A stretch of 64,000 nucleotides of DNA, taken from contig OY282605.1 of NCBI GenBank assembly GCA_958298945.1, positions 8,331,811 to 8,395,810 of the forward strand, in the 5' to 3' direction. The DNA comes from Atherix ibis (Eukaryota > Arthropoda > Insecta > Diptera > Athericidae). Below, in pieces: positions 22,801 to 33,375 of the stretch (position 1 is the stretch's first letter; the number at the start of each line of letters is the position of its first letter). A model generated the notes under the pieces. That model saw only the letters and a list, made by a program, of their open reading frames with translations. It was not told the DNA's origin and did no database searches. A program made the translations under genes and the position numbers.

Positions 22801-25800
22801 TGCATATTTTATGTATCGTCGTTTTATGTTAAATTAAAAAGATATTATAAATTCTATACTACTTATAAATAAAATTGGTTTGTAATAAAGAACAAATATT
22901 TCCAGAGCTTTTTTTTTTGCTGTTCTTTATAAATATTTTCGTTTAAAATTTGTTAATATAATTTCTTTTCACAGGTAATAAAAAGTAGTTATTTTTTTTT
23001 GTTATTATTTTTATTTTGAAACAAATTTATACAATAAATTATAATTTTTTTTGCCCTATTGCCGTTTTAAAGGGTATTTAAAAATTATACAGCAAAAAAA
23101 AAAACGAATGGGGTTTATTTTGGTGATGGACAATAATATGCATTTCATGCAATAACGGTAATTTGGTGTTTTATTTTCTTTTAAAAATGTTCAGGCCTTC
23201 AATAATAATAACTGTGGGGATTTTTTTTTTAACTGCTACCCCCAATTAATCATTTTATATGATTTAACGCAAGGATGAGTCGTATTGTTTGATTGATAGA
23301 TTCCAACAAAAAAAAACCATTGGTAATAAATTAAAGTCAACAAAAAGGAAGAAAAAAAAACAAGAAAGAAATTATAAAAAGTTCAAAAAAACATTTGGTT
23401 AACAAAAATTTCCTGCTAATGGCGGGCGAGCTTACACATATATTATACGATTTGGTAGATGCATTCAAAATGCATTTTAAATTAGATTTAAAATCGATTG
23501 TGTCAGTTTTTATTGAAAAATCGCTAATAAGAGGGATATATCATCAATTATGAACAGGTGGAGCCGAAAACAACTTCATTGAAAATTCGTACGGACCGTA
23601 AGGTGCCACGATTGGGTTTGATGCTCGTAGGTTGGGGTGGCAATAATGGCTCCACGTTGACAGCAGCGCTCGAAGCGAATCGACGAAACCTTCAATGGAG
23701 AACTCGTACCGGTGTTCAAAAGGCTAATTGGTAAGTTATTTTTCTCACAATGCAAATAAATCAAAGAAGCTTTTAGAAATTCAAATGAAAATCGTTTTTT
23801 TTTTGTTTTTTTTTTTTTTTTTTGGAACCATTTTTGCTTACTCAAAATATTTTTTGCCTATTTAATTATTTGAATTAGGTTTGGCTCAATAACACAAGCA
23901 TCCACTGTACTTTTGGGATGCGATGATAATGGCAAGGATGTACATGTACCGATGAAAGACTTACTTCCAATGGTTGATCCAAATACAATCGGTGCGTTTT
24001 TCTCCTTTTTGACTGTATGCAATAATAATAAAATATCTTTTAATTATTTTAATTGTTGCTGCTTTGGTTAATGAATATATAAAACATAGTTGTCGATGGA
24101 TGGGATATTAGCTCAATGAATTTGGGTGATGCTATGCGTCGTGCACAAGTGTTTGATATCAATTTGCAGGATCAGGTGTACAAGGATATGAGTAAAATCA
24201 TACCACGTCCATCCATTTACGATCCAGATTTTATAGCCACAAATCAGGTATTTTGTTTTTATTTTTTTTTTTGGTTCAACAAAAAAGATTTTTTTAAAAA
24301 TAATTTTAATAAGAGGTAAAAATAAATGATTTTTTTTGTATTGTGTATTAAATACATTGTTTCATTTATTTACTTTTGTTTGTATTGTATTTTTTAAAAA
24401 AATTTCCCCTTTCAATATTAGATTTATAAGAAATAATTTACAATATTACCGAAAGTTAATAAACTTTTTGTTATAATCTTTTGAACAGTGTTCACGAGCG
24501 GATAATCTGATAACAGGTACGCGGTACGAACAATATGAGCAGATCAGAAGGGATATCAGGTACGTCAAAATTTATGGAATATTCTATTGTAAATAGCTTC
24601 AAAAAAAAAACAGATGATTACTATTTAAATAAATAATCACCCCGATTGGAATCGTAGGCATTCCCTTAAATTTCTTATCAGCAATAGAGTCATTATTAAA
24701 CCATTCTTCAAACTTACTCCTTATAAAAAGATTACATTGATTTTATCAAAATCAAATAAGAAAAAAACTCTTATAATAATTTCGTAATTATATTAATGGG
24801 GGCAACCTGTCCCTATCCTATTCAAAGTTGTCCTCGATTTAATGTCCATCCAGATTACGAAATACATTAACCTCTGACCTATAATTACAAGCTTTTGACC
24901 GCTATTTTGTAGATTTTATGTGAAAACAATAATAAAAAAAAAAATAAATAAATAAAACATAATCGACTGGAACACGTGCACTTTTCATGAGTGTACGAGC
25001 AATAATCGATTAATTCTTAAAAAATGCTTTTTCTTACCTATTTTTTTTAAATTTTTTTTTTTTTTTTTTTTTATAGAGATTTTAAAAATTCTTCCGATGT
25101 CGATAAAGTCATAGTTTTGTGGACAGCCAATACAGAGAGATTTTGTGATATTCGTGCTGGTTTAAATGAGACCATGGAAGAGGTTATCAGCTCACTGAAA
25201 GAGAACAAATCAGAAATTTCACCATCGACCATATTTGCAATGGCCAGCATTGCAGAGGGTGTACGTATTTTGTTTCTTCTTCTTAAAATGGCCTAATTAA
25301 TATTAGTTAAATTGTAAAAATAATTTTTATATTTTTCAGTGCACATATATCAATGGTTCACCGCAAAATACTTTTGTTCCTGGTGTCATTGAAATGGCCG
25401 AACATCATGGAGTTCATATTGCTGGTGATGATTTCAAATCTGGTCAGACTAAACTCAAATCGGTTTTGGTTGATTTTTTGGTTACTGCTGGTATTAAGCC
25501 AGTATCTATTGTTAGTTATAATCATTTGGGAAATAATGATGGGAAAAATTTGTCAGAGGCAAAACAATTCAGATCGAAGGAAGTAAGTGCAATAACGGAC
25601 AGCTTGCCGATTTTGATTCAATTAATTTTTATTCATTGTTATTTTTCTGTGCAATAGATATCAAAAAGCAATGTTGTTGATGATATTGTCGAATCAAATA
25701 AAATCCTTTACCAAGAGAAAGAGCATCCCGATCATGTTGTTGTTATTAAATACGTTCCGTATGTGGGCGACAGTAAACGAGCTATGGATGAGTATACAAG

Positions 25801-26375
25801 TCAGATTATGATGGGCGGTCATAATACGATGGTTATACATAATACATGTGAGGATTCACTTTTGGCAACGCCACTCATTCTCGATTTGGTTATTCTTGGT
25901 GAATTATGCAGTCGAATTGAGGTAGAGAAGTCAATAAATGATTTTTTTTTAAATTAACTAAAAATAATATCGTTATTGTTGTGGGATTTTTCTTTTGCAG
26001 ATAAAAAAAAACGATGTTGACTCTCCATGGTTAAATTTCAAATCGGTACTGTCGATTCTGAGTTATATGTGCAAAGCTCCGTTAGTACCAAAAGGTGCAC
26101 AAATCATCAATTCATTGTTCCGGCAAAGAGCTGCCATTGAAAATATAATGCGCGCTTGCATTGGTTTACCGCCAAATTCGCATATGGGTCTTGAGCAGAG
26201 GGTAAATCTTTTTTTTTTTTTTTTTTTTTTTTTTTCAAAAATACAAGTTTAAAATGATTTAATAAAATTTCAGTTTGATTTTTCATCAATCGAAGAGCCA
26301 CCACTAAAGAAGCAAAAGTATATGAATGGAATCGTTAATGGGACTGTGAATGGAATTTCAAATGGTGTACACTAG
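16846..26375 (+). CDS. Inos: Inositol-3-phosphate synthase (myo-inositol-1-phosphate synthase)
   Basis: Ten exons join without a frame break: 16846-16956, 23558-23730, 23879-23991, 24090-24247, 24489-24559, 25077-25260, 25340-25582, 25658-25921, 26001-26201 and 26274-26375 (1620 nt, 539 aa). The cytosolic enzyme converts glucose 6-phosphate to inositol 3-phosphate using NAD+, the first step of inositol synthesis. Visible signatures are the NAD-binding loop [12 protein letters not shown] (residues 62-73), [52 protein letters not shown] (299-308), [10 protein letters not shown] (329-338), [10 protein letters not shown] (388-397) and NTCEDSL (413-419). The N-terminus [18 protein letters not shown] matches the family's VY...I...Y.Y pattern and supports exon 1 despite its distance. 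The length is normal for animals. The C-terminus [16 protein letters not shown] is a short low-complexity tail. Every exon border has GT-AG and consistent phase. Intron 1 is 6.6 kb and transposon-laden; the others are 72-517 bp. Confidence 0.97.
17292..17362. promoter_or_regulatory. Two perfect heat-shock-element-like triplets
   Basis: GAATGTTCTGGAA (17292-17304) and GAATGTTCTAGAA (17350-17362) both fit nGAAnnTTCnnGAAn, the binding pattern of heat-shock factor, 58 bp apart in intron 1. A weaker relative (TTCTGGCATCATCTAGAACA) with CTCTCTC (GAGA-factor type) runs lies at 20050-20150. They may instead be pieces of an old LTR, since such palindromes occur in retroelement LTRs. Confidence 0.35.
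18099..18969 (+). mobile_element. DD41D element, best copy in the window
   Basis: An 871-bp element flanked by TA with short inverted ends TAGGGTTTTCC / GAAAAACCCTA. The frame starts [20 protein letters not shown] (18212) and soon stops; after an internal deletion it resumes at about 18301 with [16 protein letters not shown] and continues to 18882 with one in-frame TAG at 18601-18603. Readable motifs are [17 protein letters not shown], the second aspartate [12 protein letters not shown] and the third [14 protein letters not shown]. Counting the stop as one residue, 41 residues separate these aspartates, the DD41D spacing known from insect Tc1/mariner relatives (rosa/visitor type). The first catalytic Asp and most of the HTH region fall in the deletion. 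Confidence 0.87.
20345..21320 (-). mobile_element. Degraded DD41D element in intron 1
   Basis: On the minus strand, from 21310 downward, the pieces [62 protein letters not shown], and then [21 protein letters not shown] at 20640-20570 appear in order, in changing frames. They correspond to the HTH end, first-Asp region, central part and C-terminus of the DD41D transposase. The piece [11 protein letters not shown] at about 20500 looks like a second HTH-end motif, so two copies may be joined. Stops are numerous and terminal repeats are not recognisable. Confidence 0.7.
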
Positions 26376-26495
26376 ATTTACCAAAGTTTTTTAATTCAAA
26401 TGCATTCGTGTAGACCATCGACTGCTTTGAAAGTATATATATTTTTTTTTAAATTCATAAAAAAACCTAAGATCAGTAGAGAAGAGACAAATATA

Positions 26496-26501
26496 AATAA
26501 A
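26496..26501 (+). terminator. Polyadenylation signal of the inositol-phosphate synthase gene
   Basis: AATAAA lies 120 bp after the stop codon. It is the first full hexamer downstream. Confidence 0.6.
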
Positions 26502-27059
26502 ATCAACTGATTTTTTGATCCTTTTTGGATTTTACTATTGTATTTTTTTTTATATACATATAAAAATATATAATATATACACTGAATTTTATGGCAATAT
26601 ATTTTTTATTCAAAATTATTATATTTTTAATTATTTTTGATAGATAGGAAAAATTTTTTTATTATAAACGATATCTTAACATAAACGATTTTTCCTATTT
26701 AAAAAAAAAAAATTATAATAATAAAAAATAAAAGTAAAATTGAAAGAAAAAATTATATTTGAAAAATTTACTCAAAGAAGAAAAAAAACAAAACAACAAC
26801 AGGAAGTGTTAAAGTGTATAATTATATTTTTTCAAAATATAATAAAATAATAAAAGCAAAAATAAATTATAACAAAACAGTTCAAACCATGTTGTTTTAT
26901 TGTATTGACGTTTTTCGTTGTATTATTTTTTATATTTGAAAAAATTTGCATTTTATTTTTAAATTGAAAATTTTTAATGAAAAATTAACTGCAGAATTTC
27001 ATTAATTTCTTTTGCAAACTATTTCCTAAAACAAAAATTTTATTCGTGATCTACATTGT
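26502..27059. other. AT-rich spacer
   Basis: Very AT-rich sequence downstream of the inositol-phosphate synthase gene; no gene or repeat family recognised. Confidence 0.4.
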
Positions 27060-27720
27060 GGAGTCTTTCCGTATAGAGCAGTTCAGTTTTATGGGGAGTT
27101 GTGCGCTATAAAGGCGGCTGTTAATATTGCTGTGTCGGTTATATCAATCTTTACGGACAGATTAAGTGATCCTGTTCTCAACGAGATTCGACATAACCTA
27201 GTCAATAACAGGAGAGTTGAGCTGCGTTGGGTGCCGGGGGTCATGTGGGACTCATGGGAAATGAACGTGCTGATCGTTTGGCGGGAGAAACTCCTCGGCG
27301 TCTTGTGCTCACAGCTATCTCCAATATGCCTCGCCTATTAACAGAATGGCAAACAACATCCTCGGACATATGCAGAAACACAGAGTGGACTAACAGTGAA
27401 AGCTTTTTAGCATCTCATTGTCCAACCACAAACAAACCAGTTTACTCAGCGTCGTTACCAAAATTGTGGATATGAAAACTGCTCAGAAATTAGATAGGGC
27501 GTACTGCTTTCAGCCATAACTTTCTTTTTAGAAATTATACACATCCTATCTGCCATTCCTGTGGCGTTCTAATAACTATTCTACACACTTTGAGTGAAAG
27601 CCAGCAAACTAAGGGTTTCTTTCCGAGCAGGGTTCGTCCCATTCTGAAGCACTTACATCCAACAATTTCATTTCCAAGTTCGCTTTCTAACCTGATCAAA
27701 TATACTAACATGCTCCACAA
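27060..27720 (+). mobile_element. Non-LTR retrotransposon RNase H and tail fragment
   Basis: Frame 27099-27235 reads ELCAIKAAVNIA then ISIFTDRLSD and VELRWVPG; after a frameshift the frame from 27227 gives GHVGLMGNERADRLAGE. ELCAI, FTD and WVPGH.G..GNE.AD are RNase H motifs of I/Jockey-group non-LTR elements. Further on, the plus strand around 27540-27600 has the cysteine-rich C-terminal style of such elements (CHSCG in one frame). It is a relic with no intact domain. Confidence 0.75.
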
Positions 27721-28244
27721 AATTTAATTAACTCAATTTGTTTGAACCTACTAAAAACAGACCAGCTTTGTTAAGAAAACTTGTATCGCCCGCTCACACG
27801 ATTCTTGTAGTCGTCAAATGGCCTCACGGTCATGGCTCCTGGCTAATGTCTAAGGACAAAAGTTCATTTTTATTATATTTAAAAAAAAAACTAAAATCAA
27901 CTTTTCGCAACAAGTCCAAATATCGTCAAATTTCAAAATATATATTACATATTTTTTATTGTCATTTTAATTATACAATAATTTAGCAACAGATAAGGCT
28001 GCCCATCGACAAAGTAAAACTTAACAAACTCCAAAAAGAACTTCATGACAAAATCTCAAAATACAATCACGGAAAATAGAATTAATGGACTACTACAACA
28101 AAAATGTCATCTTTTACGAAAAGCTGACGGCACCTTTTACTAAAAACTCACGGCACCTTTTCCAAAACGAACAAACATAAAATAGACGCTTTTGATGAAC
28201 ACTTTGCATAAATATTTACTCTACATGAGCATACATTAGACAAG
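27721..28244. other. Spacer between retrotransposon fragments
   Basis: No open frame of note. A stretch near 27810-27850 (GGCTCCTGGCTAATGTCTAA) resembles one at 15075-15110 inside the DD41D array insertion; its origin is unclear. Confidence 0.35.
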
Positions 28245-29815
28245 ACTTATTGTAATAAAATCGAGACAGAACTATCCATTCTTTTACCAATGCGTCTTCC
28301 CCCAACGACAATCACTCCTTCCAAAGTTACTAATTTAATGAAATTCCTTTCCAAAAACAAAGCTTCTGAGCTCCTGGCTATGATCTTGTCACCGCCAATA
28401 TACTCCAATAACGTAATAGTTTTCCTTGCTACACTATATAACTCCATCCTTCGAACAACATATTTCCCAAACCTCTGGAAAATTCGCCATTATAAAAATA
28501 AGACCAATAAGTCTCATTCCAATCCTTCCCAAAATCTTTGAAGTCTTTTTCCTACTCAGCAGTGTCATCGAGATGTGAATTTCATTGCATTCTCTTTAGA
28601 AAGAAAGGAGTACTGTTCCGGTGTGTTTCTTGATATAAGTCAAGCTTTTAATAGAGTTTGGCATCCGGGCTTACTCGGGAAACTCAAGATAATCCTTCTT
28701 TCTACCTATTTCCTAGTCCTAAGATCATTTCTTTCCAATTGACACTTCCAAGTAAACGAATCCAACGAACTCTCCAATATCTCTGCGATGTTGGGTGGTC
28801 TGCTACAGGGAAGTATACTTGAACCCATCCTTTACCAACGTAATATTTTACTCTCTGCCCTGAACCATGTCCTCTCAAATTAATGAACGTAAATCTGCCA
28901 ATGTGACTTTTACTCTTTGCCATGAGCCATGTGGAATACCACAAGAGATTCAAGAGAATCCTTCCTTCTACCCATTTCCTAGTCCTAAATTCATTCCTTT
29001 ACTATCGACACTTCCAAATAAACAAATCCAACGAACTCTTCAATATCTCTGCGATGTTGTCTGGTGTTCCACAGGGAAATCTACTTGGACCCATCCTCTA
29101 CCAACGTGGTTTTTTACTCTGCCATGAACCATATGGGATAACACAAGATATTCAAGAGAATCCTTCCTTCTACCAATTTCCTAGTCCTAAATTCATTCCT
29201 TTACTATCGACACTTCCAAGTAAACGAATCCAACGAACTCTCAAATATCTTTGCGATGTTGGGTGGTGTTCTACTGGGAAGTATACTTGAACCCATCCTC
29301 TACCAACGTGGTTTTTTACTCCCTGCCATGAACCATGTGGGATAACACATGAGATTCAAGAGAATCTTTTCTTCGACATATTTTCTAGTATGTTTCCGAA
29401 ATTCTCCAATCTCAAATCCAAACTCTACACAACTGGTTTACCACGTGGAGAATAAAAATTAATGAATTTTACTCTCTGCCATGAATCATATCCTCCCATA
29501 TACCTTAATGCCAATGGTATACCACAACACACCGAGTTTCGATACCTAGGACTGAACTTAGACAAACCCTTGACATGGAACCCGCATACAAGAACGGATT
29601 ACAACTACGGGGCTCTACTGAGCCTTTCAATTCCCGTCAAATCCAATTCCTTCAATCCACGGGACTTCGTAAAATTATCGATGCCTTTTTTTGATATTCG
29701 CAATAGTGTTAGTAATCATGGCCTTAAAGTCCAATTTGGTCCTAATCACACGAATCCCCTTATTCGGGAGCTATCCTCCACTTTCTTCTCTATAAAATAT
29801 TCATTGATGATTTAA
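28245..29815 (+). mobile_element. Rearranged Jockey-type reverse transcriptase
   Basis: Pieces appear in order: PTTITPSKVTNLMKFLSKNK (28300-28380) and LYNSILRTTYFPNLWK, upstream of the RT core; CSGVFLDISQAFNRVWHPGL (28617-28675), the first-aspartate RT block; GVPQGNLLGPILYQ (29060-29110), the RT palm block; and EFRYLGLNLDKPLTWNPHTR (29536-29595) from the thumb. They fit a Jockey-clade element. The RT middle has been multiplied in tandem. The YADD box was not found. Many stops and frame changes make it a relic. Confidence 0.8.
28691..29390 (+). repeat. Tandem multiplication of an RT segment
   Basis: The marker AATCCTTC(C/T)TTCTACC starts at 28691, 28957 and 29159, with a diverged fourth start at 29363 (AATCTTTTCTTCGACA). 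The period is 202-204 bp, with 266 bp for the first interval, which carries extra sequence. Each unit covers the same stretch from the region before the palm block through CCATCCTCTACCAACGTG to an unrelated ACCATGTGGGATAACAC joint. Copies differ by scattered substitutions, so the event is not recent. Confidence 0.85.
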
Positions 29816-29929
29816 GCGCTACTTGACATATTTGTTCTATTGAGATTATTATAATAATCCTACAATTGCTAACACAATGAACAAATTCTAAGAAACTGAA
29901 TGTTTTTAATGTTAATTTTTCGAAATTAG

Positions 29930-30430
29930 CATCGAGGCTTTCGATGCTAATTTTTCGAACAATATTTTCTTTTTCGATAAGATTTATTTTTACGTCAATA
30001 AGGAAAAATGCAATTTATGGGGCTCTAAAAATCCACAAAATCCACTTTTTCTTGTCGAACTTGAGGGTTTTTAGAGCCCCATATTTTTCCATGGAACAAC
30101 GAACTTGTGGGTTTCTTAGAGTTCCATATAACAAGATATTCTTTATGGATGAGATTTATTTTTCGATCGGTGGATGCATCAATAAAGCAAAATTGCCATA
30201 CATGGGGTTCTAAAAACCAACAGGACGGACTTTTTCTTGTGCGGCTATACCAAAAACTCTTGTGCGGTACTCAAACTTTACAGCATTTAAAAATGTACCA
30301 GTCATCAGGCTTAAAAAATTTACTGAAAAGGATTGAGTCCTGTAAGAAGGCGCATGGTAACTATGATGTTATACTTTTTTACGGCTTTATAAATATGAAA
30401 AAAGTAAAAATTTTATTAAAAATCTGAACT
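29930..30430 (+). mobile_element. DD41D transposase fragment
   Basis: Plus-strand frames give FFMDEIYFSIGGCINK (first-aspartate block, Asp and Glu kept), KQNCHTWGSKNQQ, and a tail KNLLKRIESCKKAHGNYDVI, like the end of the 18.1-kb copy ([18 protein letters not shown]). The middle with the second and third aspartates is deleted. The left part contains an inverted repeat. Confidence 0.7.
30016..30083. repeat. 19-bp inverted repeat
   Basis: TATGGGGCTCTAAAAATCC (30016-30034) returns in inverse at 30065-30083 with one mismatch. The sequence is part of the DD41D text (WGSKN/ENP region), so the palindrome arose by fold-back joining of two copies of that region. Confidence 0.8.
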
Positions 30431-31648
30431 TTAAATATGTTTTATTTAACATTAATTTCCTAAGTGCAAATTGGATGATCCCATATTTGATAACAACTTA
30501 TCAAATTCTGCTTCGTTTAACATTCAACGTACACTTACGGGATCGATAGAACATCAAAAAGTATCTAAAAATTTATTTCATGAATTACCATAATTAGTTT
30601 CTATGAATTACCTACAATGAATATCCTAGAAAGACGCAGTATGATTAAAGACAAGAACTGATAATTGTTTTTTTGAAAAAATTTCAAGACTACATCTTAA
30701 GTGCAAGTTATGACAATATTGAACGCCAAAAGAATAAAGAAAAAAACAAACGAAAAAAAATCCACTCATTTGTCTTACTATCTACTCAAGTATAAGGAAA
30801 TTTCTTCAAAAAATAAGTAATGTTCACAAATATTAATGATAAATTCGAACAACTTGAATGAGGGTAATTAATGTCAACGATAAATAATGTAGTAACGTAA
30901 GTATCTGGAGACTTAAGAATTTTATTTATTTTATTATTTGTTTTGCTTGCTGTTGAGTAGTAGGTGTGTGCTATTGAATACAGGATCTAATCGATGTTAT
31001 ATCCTCTATAGCCACAACGGTTTCTTCACTAATTACTATTTCTGATTGTTGAATAAAATATGATAAAAGGTCAAGGCTTACTAATCAAATAAAGAAAGGT
31101 GGAAAAAAACCATTTTGCAGCCAATCCATTTTATCAATAATCAGTACCATTATTTGACCTATAAATATTCAAATTAATGATGATAGATTAGGTAAGAAAT
31201 ATAATATTTCTTGTAACAAATTTAAATATCTACAAATCAAATTTCTTAATATTTTATAAAAAATAAAAACAATCCAAAAGGAAATTATTTAAAAAATGAA
31301 TTTTAAGAAGAAATTGCAGAATTTCTTCTTTTTTTTTTGTTGATACATAATTTTATGAAATTTACAAAAATAAAGTAAATAAAAAAGAATTTATTCGAAA
31401 CAAATTTTTTATACTTTCTCATAGGTAAATAAAAAAATTCACTTATTTTCACAATTTCCGGTTAGATATTTTAATAAATAATATTGAAGTGATATGGCAC
31501 TTAAAATTCATTAAATAACACTAACCGGGTAATAATAAAAAGCTCAGTAAAAAAAAAGAGTTTCTTTGAGAAATGTAATTTATTCTTTAAAATTTGCATT
31601 TATTATTATATGATTTTTTTTTAGCAATAGATTATAGTTATTTTTATA
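30431..31648. other. AT-rich spacer containing a duplicated segment
   Basis: No genes were seen. The last 270 bp (about 31375-31648) are similar to 36735-36925, sharing ATAGGTAAATAAAAAAATT, TTAGATATTTTAA and AAAATTTGCATTTATTATTA, which shows a dispersed duplication. Confidence 0.5.
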
Positions 31649-32169
31649 TGAGGTCTGTTCAAAAAGAATTTTGAATTTCCGCGGGTTACGTATATTTGAT
31701 TTTGGATTTTTTCTGTGGCGTTATGTTGGTCCTCATGTCTCTCACTTATGCCGACAAGTTCGGACATTTTGAATGTTCAGTTAATTTTTGACAGCTGCTT
31801 TGCTTGCACGCGTTTTGGCTCGTCTTCGACCAAAAACAGCATCACATTAACATTGCTAAGGAGCTGTTGGACTCTGTCCGCAACGACCCAAATTTGCCCA
31901 AGAGGGTCATAACTAGTGACGAATCATGGGTTTATGGTTATGATGTGGAAACCAAAGCTCAATCATCACAATGGAAGCTGCCGCACGAGCCAAGACCGAT
32001 AAAAGCGCCAAGTTCGGTCGAATGTCAAGGTTTTGCTTACAGTTCTCTTCGATTAGAGGATGCACCATGACTTCTTTCCACAGGGTAGAACGGTCAATAA
32101 GGAATATTACCTGCAAGTTATTCGCAAGTTGCGCGAATCAATCCGCCAGAAACGCCCGAACAGACCTCA
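31649..32169 (+). mobile_element. M1 mariner copy 2, short internal deletion derivative
   Basis: A 521-bp unit flanked by TA with ends TGAGGTCTGTTCAAAAAG and GAACAGACCTCA. It contains the start-proximal leader, IAKELLDSVRNDPNLPKR, VITSDESWVYGYDVETKAQS (first aspartate) and WKLPHEPRP, then short out-of-frame pieces up to KQSARNARTDL. The second and third aspartate regions are deleted, and the right TIR lacks its inner part (GCGATACTTTTT). Confidence 0.88.
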
Positions 32170-32305
32170 TAACGTGTTTCATATCGAGTAAAATAAGTTT
32201 GGTGAGCATATCAGTGGTACAGTCAATGTCACTATTGAGGAAACATAGTGACCAGTTGAAACTCCCAAAGAAGCTGTTCGAATCGTCCTTTTAATAGCTT
32301 TGTTT

Positions 32306-32665
32306 TCAACGGAGTAGTTTTTGTACAAGAAAAAGATCTAACGTACCAAGAGGCGAAAGTACGTTGATGGTATATTTATCGGCGTCAGATGTAAGGAATA
32401 AGTCCAAGGGGTTAGTGTTATAACCGTCAGTGTCAGGGATTTGTATTGCCTCAGTTACAAGGTAGGTCAAGTTTTTCGACACAGCAAAGATCTTAGCATA
32501 CATTCCCTCGAAAGATCTTAGACCGTACAGAATGACGAAGCCAACCAGAATTGTGTACAATAAAATCACCTGTAATAACGATTTCAGTACAAGGGATATA
32601 TACGTAATTCTTGCTATAGAATCGGATAGTGTATCTAACACATTTTCGGTAGAGCTACAATCCAT
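32306..32665 (-). CDS. Unrecognised 119-codon open frame with one hydrophobic segment
   Basis: The minus-strand frame starts ATG at 32665 (MDCSSTENVLDTLSD) and ends at 32306. A single membrane-like segment SLLQVILLYTILVGFVILYG spans residues about 29-48, followed by a polar C-terminal half (IQIPDTDGYNTNPLDLFL). Base composition is less AT-rich than around it. Just upstream on the same strand a TTTATAG acceptor-like site precedes the ATG, and another frame there reads FIIALFIEAPVW, so a spliced or frameshifted membrane protein relic is possible. No family could be named. Confidence 0.3.
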   Translation of the reverse strand: MDCSSTENVLDTLSDSIARITYISLVLKSLLQVILLYTILVGFVILYGLRSFEGMYAKIFAVSKNLTYLVTEAIQIPDTDGYNTNPLDLFLTSDADKYTINVLSPLGTLDLFLVQKLLR

Positions 32666-32995
32666 ACTGGGGCTTCTATAAATAAAGCAATAATGAATGG
32701 ATTTCCCATGAACATTAAATAGTCCTTTGCTCCAAATGACATGTAAAATCTTTGACCATAGTTCTTCGACAAATAGACTGTAAAGCCAGTCTAGTCAACA
32801 ATCATTCCGAAATTTTAGCCAAGGAAACTTCTCAGAATTCGAATTGGGAATATTGCACTCTCTTTTTGATAACCAACCTCGTCCGTTCCCCTATAATGTT
32901 TAATTTACTGTCTCTTTAATATTCTAAATGAATGTCACTTAATCCTGATTATTTTTTTATAGAAATGAATATATTTTTTTATATTTTATTGTAAA

Positions 32996-33375
32996 TATAA
33001 TAGCTGTCTTCCATTGGACCAATTTTGCTATTGAGCAGTAGTTCTAGCTGTCATCATCTACTCTACCTCGTACAAATCAGTACATTGCAATAGTAGTTAC
33101 ACCATACAATTTACGGTAGGGTATTTTAGTTCCCAAAATGAAAATAGATGGCTTAGCGGGTTCGTTGGTTATGTTGAAGAGTCATATTTTTGTCAGAATT
33201 GTTTATGTGTGAATAAACTCAGTTTTTATTGTTTATGTGTGAGTAAACTCAGTATTCTTGTTGACTATTTTGAGGTTATATTTTACTGCTGTCAGTAAAT
33301 TATGCGTTCTATTGGGCATCTACTACGAAGTACTGCTCAGTAGCAAAATTGGTTCAATGGAAGACAGCTATTATA
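32996..33375. mobile_element. 380-bp TIR element (MITE)
   Basis: The first 46 bp, starting TATAATAGCTGTCTTCCATT, come back in inverse at the right end (33330-33375) with only a few mismatches (GGACC/GAACC, CTATTG/CTACTG). With the outer TA pair this is a canonical mariner-superfamily MITE. The interior has no coding sequence. Its right TA is shared with the mariner that begins at 33376. Confidence 0.88.

Larger units (their letters stand above)
16957..23557 (+). other. First intron of the inositol-phosphate synthase gene
   Basis: The donor GTAAGT follows codon 37 and the acceptor AACAG precedes GTGGAGCCG. Apart from two DD41D elements and a patch with heat-shock-element-like sequence, most of this intron (16957-18098, 18970-20344 and 21321-23557) is AT-rich DNA with no gene. 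A patch at about 20000-20170 is less AT-rich, with CTCTCTC runs. Confidence 0.85.

Noticed and set aside
27810..27850. Similarity to the insertion in the DD41D array at 15.08 kb
   Set aside because: The match is only about 20-25 bp with gaps; too short to define a repeat.
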